Positions 1 through 7,222 of a stretch of DNA of 64,000 bases are shown here, piece after piece (within the stretch, counting starts at the first letter, position 1; each line of letters starts with the position of its first letter). A program made the translations under genes and the position numbers. The notes beneath the pieces were generated by a model. It saw only the letters and a program-made list of their open reading frames with translations. It searched no databases and was not told where the DNA came from. This stretch comes from UMGS1279 sp045630265 (lineage in GTDB: Bacteria > Bacillota > Clostridia > Oscillospirales > Acutalibacteraceae), in contig JAZQSV010000014.1 of the NCBI GenBank assembly GCA_045630265.1, forward strand, positions 18,374 through 82,373, read 5' to 3'.

Positions 1-465
1 TACCAGGCGGGACTTTATCCCGTTTCGGCAAACGTACCGCTTGGCGCACAAACTGGTGCCACGCCCGACGGACGTTTGGCAGGTACACCGGTTGCAGACG
101 GTGTTTCACCTGCGGCCGGTAGGGACGTAAACGGTCCTACCGCTTCCTGTAACTCGGTTGCACGGCTTGACCACTTTATTGCATCTAATGGAACACTATT
201 TAATATGAAGTTCCACCCAAGCGCACTAAAGGGTAATAGTGGACTTGAAAGCTTTGTTGCTTTGGTGTGCGGTTACTTTGAGCAAAAGGGTATGCATATG
301 CAGTTTAACGTTGTAAGCCGCGAAACCTTAATAGAGGCGCAAAAATATCCCGAAAAATATAAATCACTTGTTGTTCGTGTTGCAGGCTATAGCGCCCTAT
401 TTACAACACTTTCCCGTTCACTTCAAGATGATATTATAAATCGTACGGAGCAGGGCGGGTTTTAA
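1..465 (+). CDS. Glycyl radical enzyme, C-terminal part (probable B12-independent propanediol dehydratase)
   Basis: The reading frame is open from base 1, so only the last 154 residues are present and the gene starts outside the window. A GRDxxGPTA segment (about residue 41) and, near the end, the glycyl radical motif RVAGYSA identify the C-terminal domain of a pyruvate formate-lyase/diol dehydratase family enzyme. The radical glycine is abstracted by a radical SAM activase, which is the next gene, 2 bp downstream. With a deoxysugar aldolase, PduP, PduL and shell genes behind it, the likely reaction is 1,2-propanediol to propionaldehyde inside the microcompartment. The active site Cys and any N-terminal encapsulation peptide lie outside the window, so choline or glycerol lyase activity cannot be excluded from sequence alone; the neighbours argue against it. 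Confidence 0.9.
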   Translation, partial: YQAGLYPVSANVPLGAQTGATPDGRLAGTPVADGVSPAAGRDVNGPTASCNSVARLDHFIASNGTLFNMKFHPSALKGNSGLESFVALVCGYFEQKGMHMQFNVVSRETLIEAQKYPEKYKSLVVRVAGYSALFTTLSRSLQDDIINRTEQGGF

Positions 466-467
466 GA

Positions 468-1256
468 GTGAACGATTATTTAAACACTAAAGGCAGAATT
501 TTTGATATACAGAAATTCTCGGTGCACGATGGCCCCGGTATTCGTACTATTGTATTTTTAAAGGGCTGTGTGCTTAGATGCAAGTGGTGTTGCAATCCCG
601 AATCGCAAAACTATGAAATTGAGCAGATGACGGAGCAAGGAAAGCAAAAAACTGTTGGCCGTGACGTTACTGTAAAGGAAGTAATTGATGAGGTTATGAA
701 GGACCGCATCTACTTCAGAAGAACGGGCGGTGGTCTCACCCTCTCAGGAGGAGAAAGTCTTTGCCAACCCGAATTTGCAGTGGCGCTGCTTCGCGCAGCC
801 AAGGAAAACGGAATTAGCACTGCACTTGAATCTACTGCGGCGGCGCCGATGGAAACCATAAGACAGCTTCTGCCTTATTTGGACCACTATTTAATGGATA
901 TTAAACACGTTGACACTGAAAAGCATAAGGCCTTTACGGGAAGGGATAATACCTTAATGCTTGAAAATGCCAAAAATCTTGCCAGAGAGGCAAGGCACCT
1001 TGTAATCCGCGTACCGGTTATTCCGACCTTTAACGATACGGTAGAAGAAATCGCAAAAATTGCGGGTTATGTAAGTAAGATAATGCCGGGCGGCGAAATT
1101 CACCTTTTGCCATATCACCGACTAGGGTCTGATAAGTACAAAAGGCTTGGCAGAAAATACGAACTGGAGCACTTAGTTCCGCCAACAGATGAGCATATGG
1201 GACTTTTGCTTAAAACTGTAAAACAGTTTGGACTAATAGGTCAGATAGGGGGATAG
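468..1256 (+). CDS. Glycyl radical enzyme activating enzyme (radical SAM)
   Basis: 262 residues, GTG start two bases after the previous stop. Residues 34, 38 and 41 form the CxxxCxxC motif that binds the SAM-coordinating [4Fe-4S] cluster, and SGGES (about residue 88) is the glycine-rich SAM-binding strand. The protein reductively cleaves SAM to place the radical on the glycine of the preceding enzyme. Most activases of diol dehydratase and choline lyase type carry a ferredoxin-like insert with two further Cys-rich clusters after the first motif. Here the stretch from residue 43 to the SGG motif has no cysteine, so that insert is missing and the protein is pyruvate formate-lyase activase sized. 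Tight coupling to the neighbours indicates one operon. Confidence 0.95.
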   Translation: MNDYLNTKGRIFDIQKFSVHDGPGIRTIVFLKGCVLRCKWCCNPESQNYEIEQMTEQGKQKTVGRDVTVKEVIDEVMKDRIYFRRTGGGLTLSGGESLCQPEFAVALLRAAKENGISTALESTAAAPMETIRQLLPYLDHYLMDIKHVDTEKHKAFTGRDNTLMLENAKNLAREARHLVIRVPVIPTFNDTVEEIAKIAGYVSKIMPGGEIHLLPYHRLGSDKYKRLGRKYELEHLVPPTDEHMGLLLKTVKQFGLIGQIGG

Positions 1257-1258
1257 AA

Positions 1259-1642
1259 ATGGAACATTCGGTTTATAAAGATTTAATTAACGATGGCAAA
1301 ACAAGAATTATTCAAGAGCTTGTTCCTGGTAAGCAAATTACCCTGGCTCATGTTATTGCCAACCCCGACACCGATCTTTACACAAAGCTGGGACTTGACC
1401 CGGCGGGTGATTATAACACCTCGGCAATCGGTATTATGACAATGTCGCCTGCTGAAACGGCAATTATTGCGGGCGATATCGCCACCAAGGCATCGGGCGC
1501 ATATCTTGGTTTTGTAGATAGGTTTAGCGGAACTCTTATTGTAACGGGTAGCGTTTCACAGGTTAGTGAAGCGGTAAGAGCGGTTGTGGACTATGCAGAA
1601 CAAACCTTAAAATTCACCGTTTGTCCCATAACCAAAACCTAA
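1259..1642 (+). CDS. BMC shell protein, PduU/EutS type (BMC-H, permuted)
   Basis: 127 residues. The block RIIQELVPGKQ-TLAHVIANP near the N terminus, AIGIMTMSPAET, and IGF/GFVDRFSG with a terminal CPITKT are typical of the circularly permuted hexameric shell proteins PduU and EutS. In this family an N-terminal strand from each subunit forms a small barrel over the hexamer pore. It forms facets of the microcompartment shell. It lies 2 bp after the activase and overlaps the next gene by one base (TAATG), so translation is coupled. PduU rather than EutS is favoured only by the propanediol context. Confidence 0.95.
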   Translation: MEHSVYKDLINDGKTRIIQELVPGKQITLAHVIANPDTDLYTKLGLDPAGDYNTSAIGIMTMSPAETAIIAGDIATKASGAYLGFVDRFSGTLIVTGSVSQVSEAVRAVVDYAEQTLKFTVCPITKT

Positions 1643-2109
1643 TGAATAAAGTAATTTTAATCGGCAGGTCGGGTAGCGGCAAAACAACTCTCACCCAAGC
1701 GCTAAGGGGGGAGGAAATTACCTACAATAAAACTCAAACGGTGGAGCGGGAGGATTTTTTAATAGATACTCCCGGCGAGTACATAGAGTCAAGGCACTTT
1801 GGCGGTGCTTTGGCGGTATACTCTTATGAAAGTGATATTGTTGGGCTGCTTCTTTCGGCAACCGAACCCTATTCGCTTTACAGTCCAAACATTACAAGTA
1901 TGGCTAACCGCCCTGTTGTGGGAGTGGTTACCCAAATTGACCAAAAAGGTGCAAACCCCGATAGAGCAGAGAGTTGGCTGCGGCTTGCGGGATGTAAAAA
2001 GGTGTTTAGAGTAAGCTCGGTAACGGGCGAAGGTATTGAGGATTTAAGGACTTTTTTAAAAACCTTCGATACTAAAAAGTACTTCAAAAGCCGAAGTTTT
2101 GACGACTAA
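1642..2109 (+). CDS. PduV/EutP-like small GTPase
   Basis: 155 residues. It has a P-loop GRSGSGKTT near residue 10, a G3-like DTPGEY and a G4-like TQID, the pattern of the EutP/PduV family of P-loop NTPases found in microcompartment operons. PduV has been linked to microcompartment positioning in the cell, and EutP to acetate kinase-like activity; which applies here is open. I chose the ATG at 1642, which overlaps the PduU stop codon, over a TTG at 1621 that would lie inside the upstream gene and lacks a ribosome site. It is the last gene before a 186 bp gap that holds a promoter. Confidence 0.92.
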   Translation: MNKVILIGRSGSGKTTLTQALRGEEITYNKTQTVEREDFLIDTPGEYIESRHFGGALAVYSYESDIVGLLLSATEPYSLYSPNITSMANRPVVGVVTQIDQKGANPDRAESWLRLAGCKKVFRVSSVTGEGIEDLRTFLKTFDTKKYFKSRSFDD

Positions 2110-2158
2110 ACCAAAAAATCCCACAGAAATGACAAAAAACAGATAAATTACAGCAAAA

Positions 2159-2227
2159 AACAACAAAAAATAGGCAAAAAACAAAGAAAAACACGACTTT
2201 GTTGTTGACTTTTGTTGGCTTTTGTGG
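2159..2227 (+). promoter_or_regulatory. Candidate operator region of the aldolase promoter
   Basis: The gap 2110-2295 is rich in A/C on the left and T/G on the right. AACAACAAA (2159-2167) and TTTGTTGTT (2198-2206) form a 9 bp inverted repeat. Three similar half-sites, TTTGTTG (2198-2204), TTTGTTG (2211-2217) and TTTGTGG (2221-2227), run through the -35 and spacer of the promoter at 2205-2233. Such direct half-sites could be read by the DeoR-type regulator encoded at 7795; that link is inference. Confidence 0.4.
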
Positions 2228-2233
2228 TATATT
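2205..2233 (+). promoter_or_regulatory. Sigma-A type promoter of the aldolase-to-pduQ unit
   Basis: TTGACT (2205-2210), 17 bp spacer, TATATT (2228-2233), 62 bp before the aldolase start. It gives the second half of the BMC locus its own transcription start, separate from the glycyl radical enzyme unit. Confidence 0.7.
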
Positions 2234-2295
2234 TGTAATAGAAAACCAGCACTTTGAAACATTTTAAAATATTATATAGAAAAGGAGATATAAAA

Positions 2296-3111
2296 ATGGT
2301 ATCAGAGTATGAAATTAAAAAGCAAATATGCGAAATCGGTAAGCGCATTTACAACAAGGGAATGGTTGCTGCTAACGACGGTAACATTTCCGTAAAGCTT
2401 AACGATAACGAATTTCTTTGCACACCTACAGGTGTTAGTAAGGGCTTTATGACTCCTGAATACATTTGTAAGGTTGACGCAGAGGGAAAGGTTATTCAGG
2501 CAAATGCCGGCTTTAAGCCCTCTTCCGAAATTAAAATGCACATGAGAGTTTATAAGCACCGTCCTGACGTTAAGTCTGTTGTTCACGCACATCCTATGTA
2601 TGCAACAGCTTTCGCTATCGCAGGCATTCCGCTTACTCAGCCCATCATGCCTGAGGCAGTTATTGCTCTTGGCTGTGTTCCGATTGCTGAGTACGGCACA
2701 CCTTCTACTGAAGAGATTCCCGATGCAGTTGAAAAGTATCTTCCTTACTTTGATGCAGTATTACTTGAAAATCACGGCGCACTTACATTCTCTGATTCCT
2801 TGCTTGCTGCATACCACAAGATGGAGTCTGTAGAATTCTATGCACAGCTTCTTACAATTTCCAAACAGCTTGGTGGCGCTCAGGAACTTTCTAAGGCACA
2901 GGTTGAAAGACTTTATGAGATTCGTCGTCAGTTTGGTCTTTCGGGTAAGCATCCTGCAAATCTTTGCCCCAATGCAAAGGCAGGCCTTCCCAGCTGTCAT
3001 AGTTGCGGCAACAAAGTTTGCGGTTCTACCAGCAGTTCTTCCTGCGCTACTGCAGGCAACGACCTAGTTGCTGAGATTACCAAAAAGGTTATGGAGCAGC
3101 TTGGTAAATAA
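2296..3111 (+). CDS. Class II aldolase (fuculose/rhamnulose-1-phosphate aldolase type) with C-terminal encapsulation helix
   Basis: 271 residues from the ATG at 2296, which has AAAGGAG 8 bp before it; a TTG at 2254 lies before this ribosome site and is rejected. The core is an AraD/FucA fold: NDGNIS, PTGVSKG, and HAHPMYATAF with zinc ligand histidines, then ENHG. It should cleave deoxyhexulose 1-phosphate into dihydroxyacetone phosphate and lactaldehyde. After the fold comes a linker with five cysteines (CPNAKAG, CHSCG, VCG, SSC) and then NDLVAEITKKVMEQLGK, an amphipathic helix that looks like a microcompartment encapsulation peptide. A substrate-splitting aldolase inside the shell is the mark of the fucose/rhamnose type of glycyl radical microcompartment. 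Whether it prefers fuculose or rhamnulose phosphate cannot be told. Confidence 0.93.
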   Translation: MVSEYEIKKQICEIGKRIYNKGMVAANDGNISVKLNDNEFLCTPTGVSKGFMTPEYICKVDAEGKVIQANAGFKPSSEIKMHMRVYKHRPDVKSVVHAHPMYATAFAIAGIPLTQPIMPEAVIALGCVPIAEYGTPSTEEIPDAVEKYLPYFDAVLLENHGALTFSDSLLAAYHKMESVEFYAQLLTISKQLGGAQELSKAQVERLYEIRRQFGLSGKHPANLCPNAKAGLPSCHSCGNKVCGSTSSSSCATAGNDLVAEITKKVMEQLGK

Positions 3112-3124
3112 GTAGGTTAAAGCT

Positions 3125-3595
3125 ATGACCGAAAAAGAAATAAATACCCTTGTTGAAAGGGTTGTAGAAAATCTTTCGGGTTCGGATAATATAACGCTTG
3201 AAGTTGCCAACGCCTTAATTGAAAAGGTTAAGGAAAAGGCAAAAGAGATTGGCGTTAAAGCGGTGGTTGCGGTTGCAAACTCCGCAGCTAATCCCGTTGC
3301 GGTGCAGTGTATGGATGATTCGTTCATTGCAAGTTATGATATCGCCTTTAATAAGGCATATACCGTAACGGCGCTAAAAATGCCAACTTCAAAGCTTCGT
3401 GAGTTGGCCGCACCCGGTGGTTCCCTTTACGGCATACAGTTTACTAACCAAGGAAAAATCGTTATTTTTGGCGGTGGCGTTCCTTTGTATAACAAGGAAG
3501 GCACTTTGGTTGGCGGACTTGGTGTCAGCGGCGGAACCGAAAGCGAGGATACCTTTCTTGCCGAGTATGGCGGAGAGATATTCCGTGGTATGTAG
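3125..3595 (+). CDS. GlcG/HbpS-like (PduO C-terminal domain) protein with N-terminal encapsulation helix
   Basis: 156 residues. Residues about 22-156 match the GlcG/HbpS family that forms the C-terminal half of PduO: ITLEVANALIEK, DIAFNKAYTA-like block, GGGVPLY and GGLGVSGG. Residues 1-19 (MTEKEINTLVERVVENLSG) form a separate amphipathic helix of encapsulation type. The adenosyltransferase half of PduO is absent, as expected where the diol dehydratase does not use B12. The domain binds heme or small cofactors in some relatives; its job in microcompartments is unknown. It sits 13 bp after the aldolase and 20 bp before the Zn dehydrogenase, in the same transcription unit. Confidence 0.88.
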   Translation: MTEKEINTLVERVVENLSGSDNITLEVANALIEKVKEKAKEIGVKAVVAVANSAANPVAVQCMDDSFIASYDIAFNKAYTVTALKMPTSKLRELAAPGGSLYGIQFTNQGKIVIFGGGVPLYNKEGTLVGGLGVSGGTESEDTFLAEYGGEIFRGM

Positions 3596-3615
3596 CTAGT
3601 GAAAGGAAATTTGAT

Positions 3616-4812
3616 ATGAATTCTGCTGATATTGAAAAAATTGTAAGGCAGGTAGTTGGACAAATGCAGGCAAGCGGTGCCGCTTCTGCTCCAAAGGCAA
3701 CAGGCGCAGTTCCTAAAACTGCAAGGGTTGCAATGCTTACCTCCCTTGAACATTTTGATTTAAAAGAATTTCCCATTCCCCCGCTAGGGGATGATGATAT
3801 GCTGGTTAAGGTTGAGGGCTGTGGTATCTGCGGTACCGACGCTCACGAATTTAAGCGCGACCCCTTCGGCCTTATTCCGGTAGCCCTTGGCCACGAAGGC
3901 ACGGGCGAAATTGTTGCTATGGGAAAGAACGTTAAGAAGGATAGCGCAGGCAAGCCTTTAAACGTTGGCGACAAGGTTGTTACCTGTATGATATTTAAGG
4001 ACAATCCGGACATTACAATGTTTGACCTTAATAAGCAAAACGTTGGCGGTGCAGACGTTTACGGTCTGCTTCCCGATGACGACGTTCACCTTAACGGTTG
4101 GTTCGCCGATTATATGATTGTACGCGGCGGCTCCTCGGTCTTCAACGTAAGTGATTTGGATTTGGATTCCAGAATTTTAATTGAGCCCGCTGCAGTTTTA
4201 ATTCACGCTGTTGAAAGGGCAAAAACAACAGGCATTTTAAGGTTTAACAGCCGCGTTGCCGTTCAGGGTTGCGGACCTATCGGTCTTCTTTGTATTGCAA
4301 TACTTAGAACAATGGGTATTGAAAACATAGTAGCTATCGACGGTGAGGATAAGCGCCTTGCATTCGCTAAGGAAATGGGCGCTGACAGGTCGGTTAACTT
4401 TAAAAACTATAAGGGCATAGAAGAGCTTACTAAAGGTGTTTACGATGCTTTTGGTGGTTACGCTGCAGATTTCGCCTTCCAGTGCACCGGCTCACCTATT
4501 GCTCATGCAAACATTTACAAATTTATTCGTAATGGTGGCGGACTTTGTGAGCTTGGCTTCTTCATTAACGGCGGCGACGCTACAATAAATCCCCACTTTG
4601 ACATTTGCGCTAAGGAAATTACAACGGTTGGCTCTTGGGTATACACCCTTCGCGATTATGCAACAACTTTCGATTTCTTAAAGCGTGCTAAGGGAATAGG
4701 TCTTCCCATTGAAAAGCTTATTACCCACCGCTTCCCGCTTGAACAGATAAATGAAGCACTTGAGACCAACCTTTCCATGCAGGGTCTTAAGATTGCTATT
4801 ATCAATAAGTAG
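3616..4812 (+). CDS. Zinc-type alcohol dehydrogenase with N-terminal encapsulation helix (possible lactaldehyde reductase)
   Basis: 398 residues, start set by GAAAGGAAA before ATG. Residues 1-19 (MNSADIEKIVRQVVGQMQA) are a candidate encapsulation helix, followed by an Ala/Thr/Pro linker to about residue 38. The catalytic domain shows GCGICGTD and GHEGTGE (catalytic zinc) and a Rossmann motif GCGPIG (about residue 219). The four-cysteine structural zinc lobe of common medium-chain dehydrogenases is not seen. The usual role assigned to this position is reduction of lactaldehyde to 1,2-propanediol, which would recycle NADH inside the shell; that role is inferred from pathway logic, since a second dehydrogenase of iron type ends the locus. 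Confidence 0.88.
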   Translation: MNSADIEKIVRQVVGQMQASGAASAPKATGAVPKTARVAMLTSLEHFDLKEFPIPPLGDDDMLVKVEGCGICGTDAHEFKRDPFGLIPVALGHEGTGEIVAMGKNVKKDSAGKPLNVGDKVVTCMIFKDNPDITMFDLNKQNVGGADVYGLLPDDDVHLNGWFADYMIVRGGSSVFNVSDLDLDSRILIEPAAVLIHAVERAKTTGILRFNSRVAVQGCGPIGLLCIAILRTMGIENIVAIDGEDKRLAFAKEMGADRSVNFKNYKGIEELTKGVYDAFGGYAADFAFQCTGSPIAHANIYKFIRNGGGLCELGFFINGGDATINPHFDICAKEITTVGSWVYTLRDYATTFDFLKRAKGIGLPIEKLITHRFPLEQINEALETNLSMQGLKIAIINK

Positions 4813-4820
4813 GTGGCAAT

Positions 4821-5135
4821 ATGGGTAAGGCAGTAGGAATAATCGAGGTTTACGGTCTTGTGGCAGCGTTTGTTGCTTGCGACGCAGGTTGTAAAGCGGC
4901 AGATGTTACGGTTGAAAACTTCGACAAAAACAAACCCGGCAACCCTGACGGACTTGAAGTTCCGCTTATTGTGGCCGTCAAATTCCGCGGAAACGTTGCT
5001 GCTGTAGAGGCAGCGGTTGAAGCGGCGGCTGAGGCAGCTGAGGCAGTTTCGGGAGTTATTACAAAGCACATTATTCCAAGCGCAGAAGAGGACACGGAAA
5101 AAATGCTTGTCCTTAATGCATTTGACAAAAAATAA
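4821..5135 (+). CDS. BMC shell protein, BMC-H with inserted loop
   Basis: 104 residues, one Pfam-like BMC domain (KAVGIIEVYGLVAAFVACDA, then AVKFRGNVAAVEAAVEAAAE and a C-terminal KHIIPSA). It makes hexagonal tiles of the shell. Between strands it has a longer, Pro/Gly-rich loop (NKPGNPDGLEV, about residues 37-47) than the next gene's product, which could change the pore face. The ribosome site AGGTGG overlaps the stop of the dehydrogenase gene. Alternative assignments are PduK- or PduA-like; the length fits either loosely. Confidence 0.95.
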   Translation: MGKAVGIIEVYGLVAAFVACDAGCKAADVTVENFDKNKPGNPDGLEVPLIVAVKFRGNVAAVEAAVEAAAEAAEAVSGVITKHIIPSAEEDTEKMLVLNAFDKK

Positions 5136-5155
5136 AATTTACGGAGGAAATAAAA

Positions 5156-5434
5156 ATGGCACTTGAAGCATTAGGTATGGTAGAAACCAGAGGTCTTGTA
5201 GCAGCAATTGAGGCAGCAGATGCAATGGTAAAGGCAGCAGAGGTTGAACTTATCGGTACTGAGAAAATTGGTTCCGGACTTGTATCTGTTATGGTAAGAG
5301 GCGACGTTGGTGCAGTTAAAGCAGCAACAGAAAGCGGTAGTGCAGCAGCTTCCAAACTTGGCGAGCTTGTAGCAGTACACGTAATCCCCAGACCTCACGC
5401 AGACGTTGAGAAAATTTTACCTACTTTAAAATAA
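5156..5434 (+). CDS. BMC shell protein, BMC-H (PduA/PduJ type)
   Basis: 92 residues, a canonical single-domain hexameric shell protein: ALGMVETRGLVAAIEAADAMVKAA, GSGLVSVMVRGDVGAVKAA, and VHVIPRPH near the C terminus. Proteins of this size and sequence are the main facet building blocks and carry the substrate pore. The strong ribosome site (GGAGG, 7 bp spacing) fits high expression. It is followed by a hairpin and a 161 bp gap before the pentamer gene, so the abundant shell message may end or be stabilised here. Confidence 0.97.
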   Translation: MALEALGMVETRGLVAAIEAADAMVKAAEVELIGTEKIGSGLVSVMVRGDVGAVKAATESGSAAASKLGELVAVHVIPRPHADVEKILPTLK

Positions 5435-5481
5435 GGTAAAATCCAAAGCGTAGCATAGCTATGAAAAGGGACGGATTTATA

Positions 5482-5504
5482 AAGGCCCCGTCCATCGGGG
5501 CCTT
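5482..5504 (+). terminator. Hairpin between shell genes (partial terminator or mRNA stabiliser)
   Basis: AAGGCCCC (5482-5489) pairs with GGGGCCTT (5497-5504) over a 7 nt loop. It is not followed by a T run, so it is a poor intrinsic terminator; it could slow or process the transcript between the BMC-H and BMC-P genes. The next 70 bases hold TTACTAAC twice (5539 and 5559 areas) and no gene. Confidence 0.55.
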
Positions 5505-5595
5505 ATCCGAAACTTGAATCTTTTAACTTTAACTTCAGATTACTAACTTTTAGTTTAGTTTACTAACATATTGTAAGTGAAAGGGGCTTAGCGAC

Positions 5596-5859
5596 ATGAT
5601 AGTTGGAAAGGTTGTTGGCAGCGTTGTTGCTACACGAAAAAACGAAGGTCTTATCGGTAGCAAATTTATGATTGTTGAACCTAACTCAAATATGTCAAGC
5701 AGTGGCCGCATTGTTGCAGTAGATAACGTAGGCGCCGGTATTGGTGAACTTGTCTTGGTTGCAACAGGTAGTGCAGCAAGGGTTGGTTGTGCAATGGAAA
5801 GCGCACCTGTAGATGCTGCAATTGTAGGTATTATTGATAATTCGATAGGACTTGAATAA
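5596..5859 (+). CDS. BMC-P vertex protein (PduN/EutN/CcmL family)
   Basis: 87 residues: MIVGKVVGSVVATRKNEGL, GSKFMIVEP, VDNVGAGIGELVLVATGSAAR, and a closing IIDNSIGLE. This is the pentameric OB-fold family that caps the twelve vertices of microcompartment shells; without it shells do not close properly. The ribosome site is GGGGC/AAAGGGG before the ATG. It is followed 5 bp later by the PduS-like gene. Length and motifs are normal for the family. Confidence 0.96.
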   Translation: MIVGKVVGSVVATRKNEGLIGSKFMIVEPNSNMSSSGRIVAVDNVGAGIGELVLVATGSAARVGCAMESAPVDAAIVGIIDNSIGLE

Positions 5860-5864
5860 TAGTA

Positions 5865-7193
5865 ATGAACATAAATGAACTTAAATCAGTTTTGCAGTCG
5901 GCTGGTGTAGTTGGTGCCGGTGGTGCCGGTTTTCCAAGCTACGCTAAACTAAACGAAGCGGCTGATACCATTATTTTAAACTGTGCTGAATGTGAACCGC
6001 TTTTAAAGCTACATAGGCAGGTTATGCAAAAATACGCTTTTGAAATTATGTCTGCACTAGACAGTGTTTGTGATGCTGTTGGTGCAAAGCAGGCGATTAT
6101 TGCAATTAAACCCTCCTATAAAAAGGCAGTTGAGTCGGTTAAAGCACAACTCAGAAATTTTAATAAGATAAAAATCGGCCTTTTGCCGGAGGTTTATCCT
6201 GCCGGTGATGAGGTTGTTACAATATACGAAACAACGGGTCGTGTTGTAGGCCCCGGTAAGCTACCTATAACGGTAGGTGTTATTGTGTATAACGTTGAGA
6301 CAATGCTTAACGCTTATAATGCAATTAAAAACGGCGAGGGTGTAACCCATAAGTATATTACCGTAACGGGTGAGGTTAAAAACCCCATAACGCTTAGAGT
6401 GCCACTCGGCATAACCATTGGTGAGGTTTTAAAGCTTGCCGGCGGCACTACTATAGAGGATTATGCTCTTATAAGCGGCGGACCAATGACAGGTATGTTT
6501 ATAGGTGAGAGCGACGTTGTAACAAAGACGACTAACGCTATTTTGGTAATGCCACCTGACCAGTACATTGTTAAAAAGCGTCAGACCAAGGATAGTATTT
6601 CCATAAAGCGCGCTATGTCGGCTTGTTGTCAGTGCAGAATGTGTACCGATTTGTGTCCCAGAAATCTGCTTGGACATCCTATTGAGCCATCTAAGTTTAT
6701 GCGCTCAATGTCAAGCGGCGTTACGGCAGACGTAGAACCATATCTTGGCACCTTCTTCTGCTCTTCTTGCGGACTTTGTGAGATGTATTCCTGCTTCCAA
6801 GGACTTTCTCCGAGAACCCTTATTGCATCGGTTAAGGGCGGACTTAGGAAAAACGGTATTGCTATTCCTCAGGTGGAGGGCGCTCCCGTCAAGGAAGAAA
6901 GACAGGGTAGGTACATTTTAAAGTCTCGTCTTACTGCAAGACTTGGTCTTACTAAGTATAATTTTCCCGCACCGCTTGATGAGAGCGAGTATATGCCCAA
7001 ATCCGTACGCCTTATGCTTTCTCAGCATATCGGCGCTCCTGCAAAAGCATGTGTTTCGGTAGGGGATAAAGTAGAAAAGGGTAGCTTGGTTGCTTCGGCG
7101 CCTGAGGGTGCACTGGGTGTAGCTATCCATACACCCATAAGCGGTAAAGTTAAGGAAGTAACCGATAAATATATCATTATAGCCGCAGTTTAA
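5865..7193 (+). CDS. PduS-like RnfC-related ferredoxin/flavin oxidoreductase
   Basis: 442 residues. The N-terminal RnfC-like nucleotide/flavin fold has GVVGAGGAGFPSY and LNCAECEPLL; a SLBB-like soluble ligand domain follows (KNPITLRVPLG). Two [4Fe-4S] motifs are seen: CCQCRMCTDLCPRN (about residue 250) and CSSCGLCEMYSC (about residue 302). A lipoyl/biotinyl-like domain closes the protein. PduS of the B12-dependent Pdu system is a cob(III)alamin reductase; as no B12 enzyme is visible here, electron transfer to re-oxidise or supply NADH across the shell is more likely. It lies just before PduT, a shell protein with an Fe-S pore, the same pairing as in other Pdu loci. Confidence 0.92.
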   Translation: MNINELKSVLQSAGVVGAGGAGFPSYAKLNEAADTIILNCAECEPLLKLHRQVMQKYAFEIMSALDSVCDAVGAKQAIIAIKPSYKKAVESVKAQLRNFNKIKIGLLPEVYPAGDEVVTIYETTGRVVGPGKLPITVGVIVYNVETMLNAYNAIKNGEGVTHKYITVTGEVKNPITLRVPLGITIGEVLKLAGGTTIEDYALISGGPMTGMFIGESDVVTKTTNAILVMPPDQYIVKKRQTKDSISIKRAMSACCQCRMCTDLCPRNLLGHPIEPSKFMRSMSSGVTADVEPYLGTFFCSSCGLCEMYSCFQGLSPRTLIASVKGGLRKNGIAIPQVEGAPVKEERQGRYILKSRLTARLGLTKYNFPAPLDESEYMPKSVRLMLSQHIGAPAKACVSVGDKVEKGSLVASAPEGALGVAIHTPISGKVKEVTDKYIIIAAV

Positions 7194-7222
7194 ACTGTGA
7201 GTGAAAGGAATGTTAGCATAAA

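Noticed and set aside
1621..1641. TTG start for the PduV/EutP-like gene inside the shell protein gene
   Set aside because: No ribosome site; the ATG at 1642 overlaps the upstream stop codon and gives the normal family N terminus.
2254..2295. Upstream TTG start of the aldolase
   Set aside because: It precedes the AAAGGAG ribosome site that serves the ATG at 2296, and the extra residues do not fit the family.
1878..2348. Overlapping reverse-strand frames across the pduV end and the promoter gap
   Set aside because: They have no ribosome sites, low-complexity sequence from A/T-rich DNA, and overlap real genes or the promoter.
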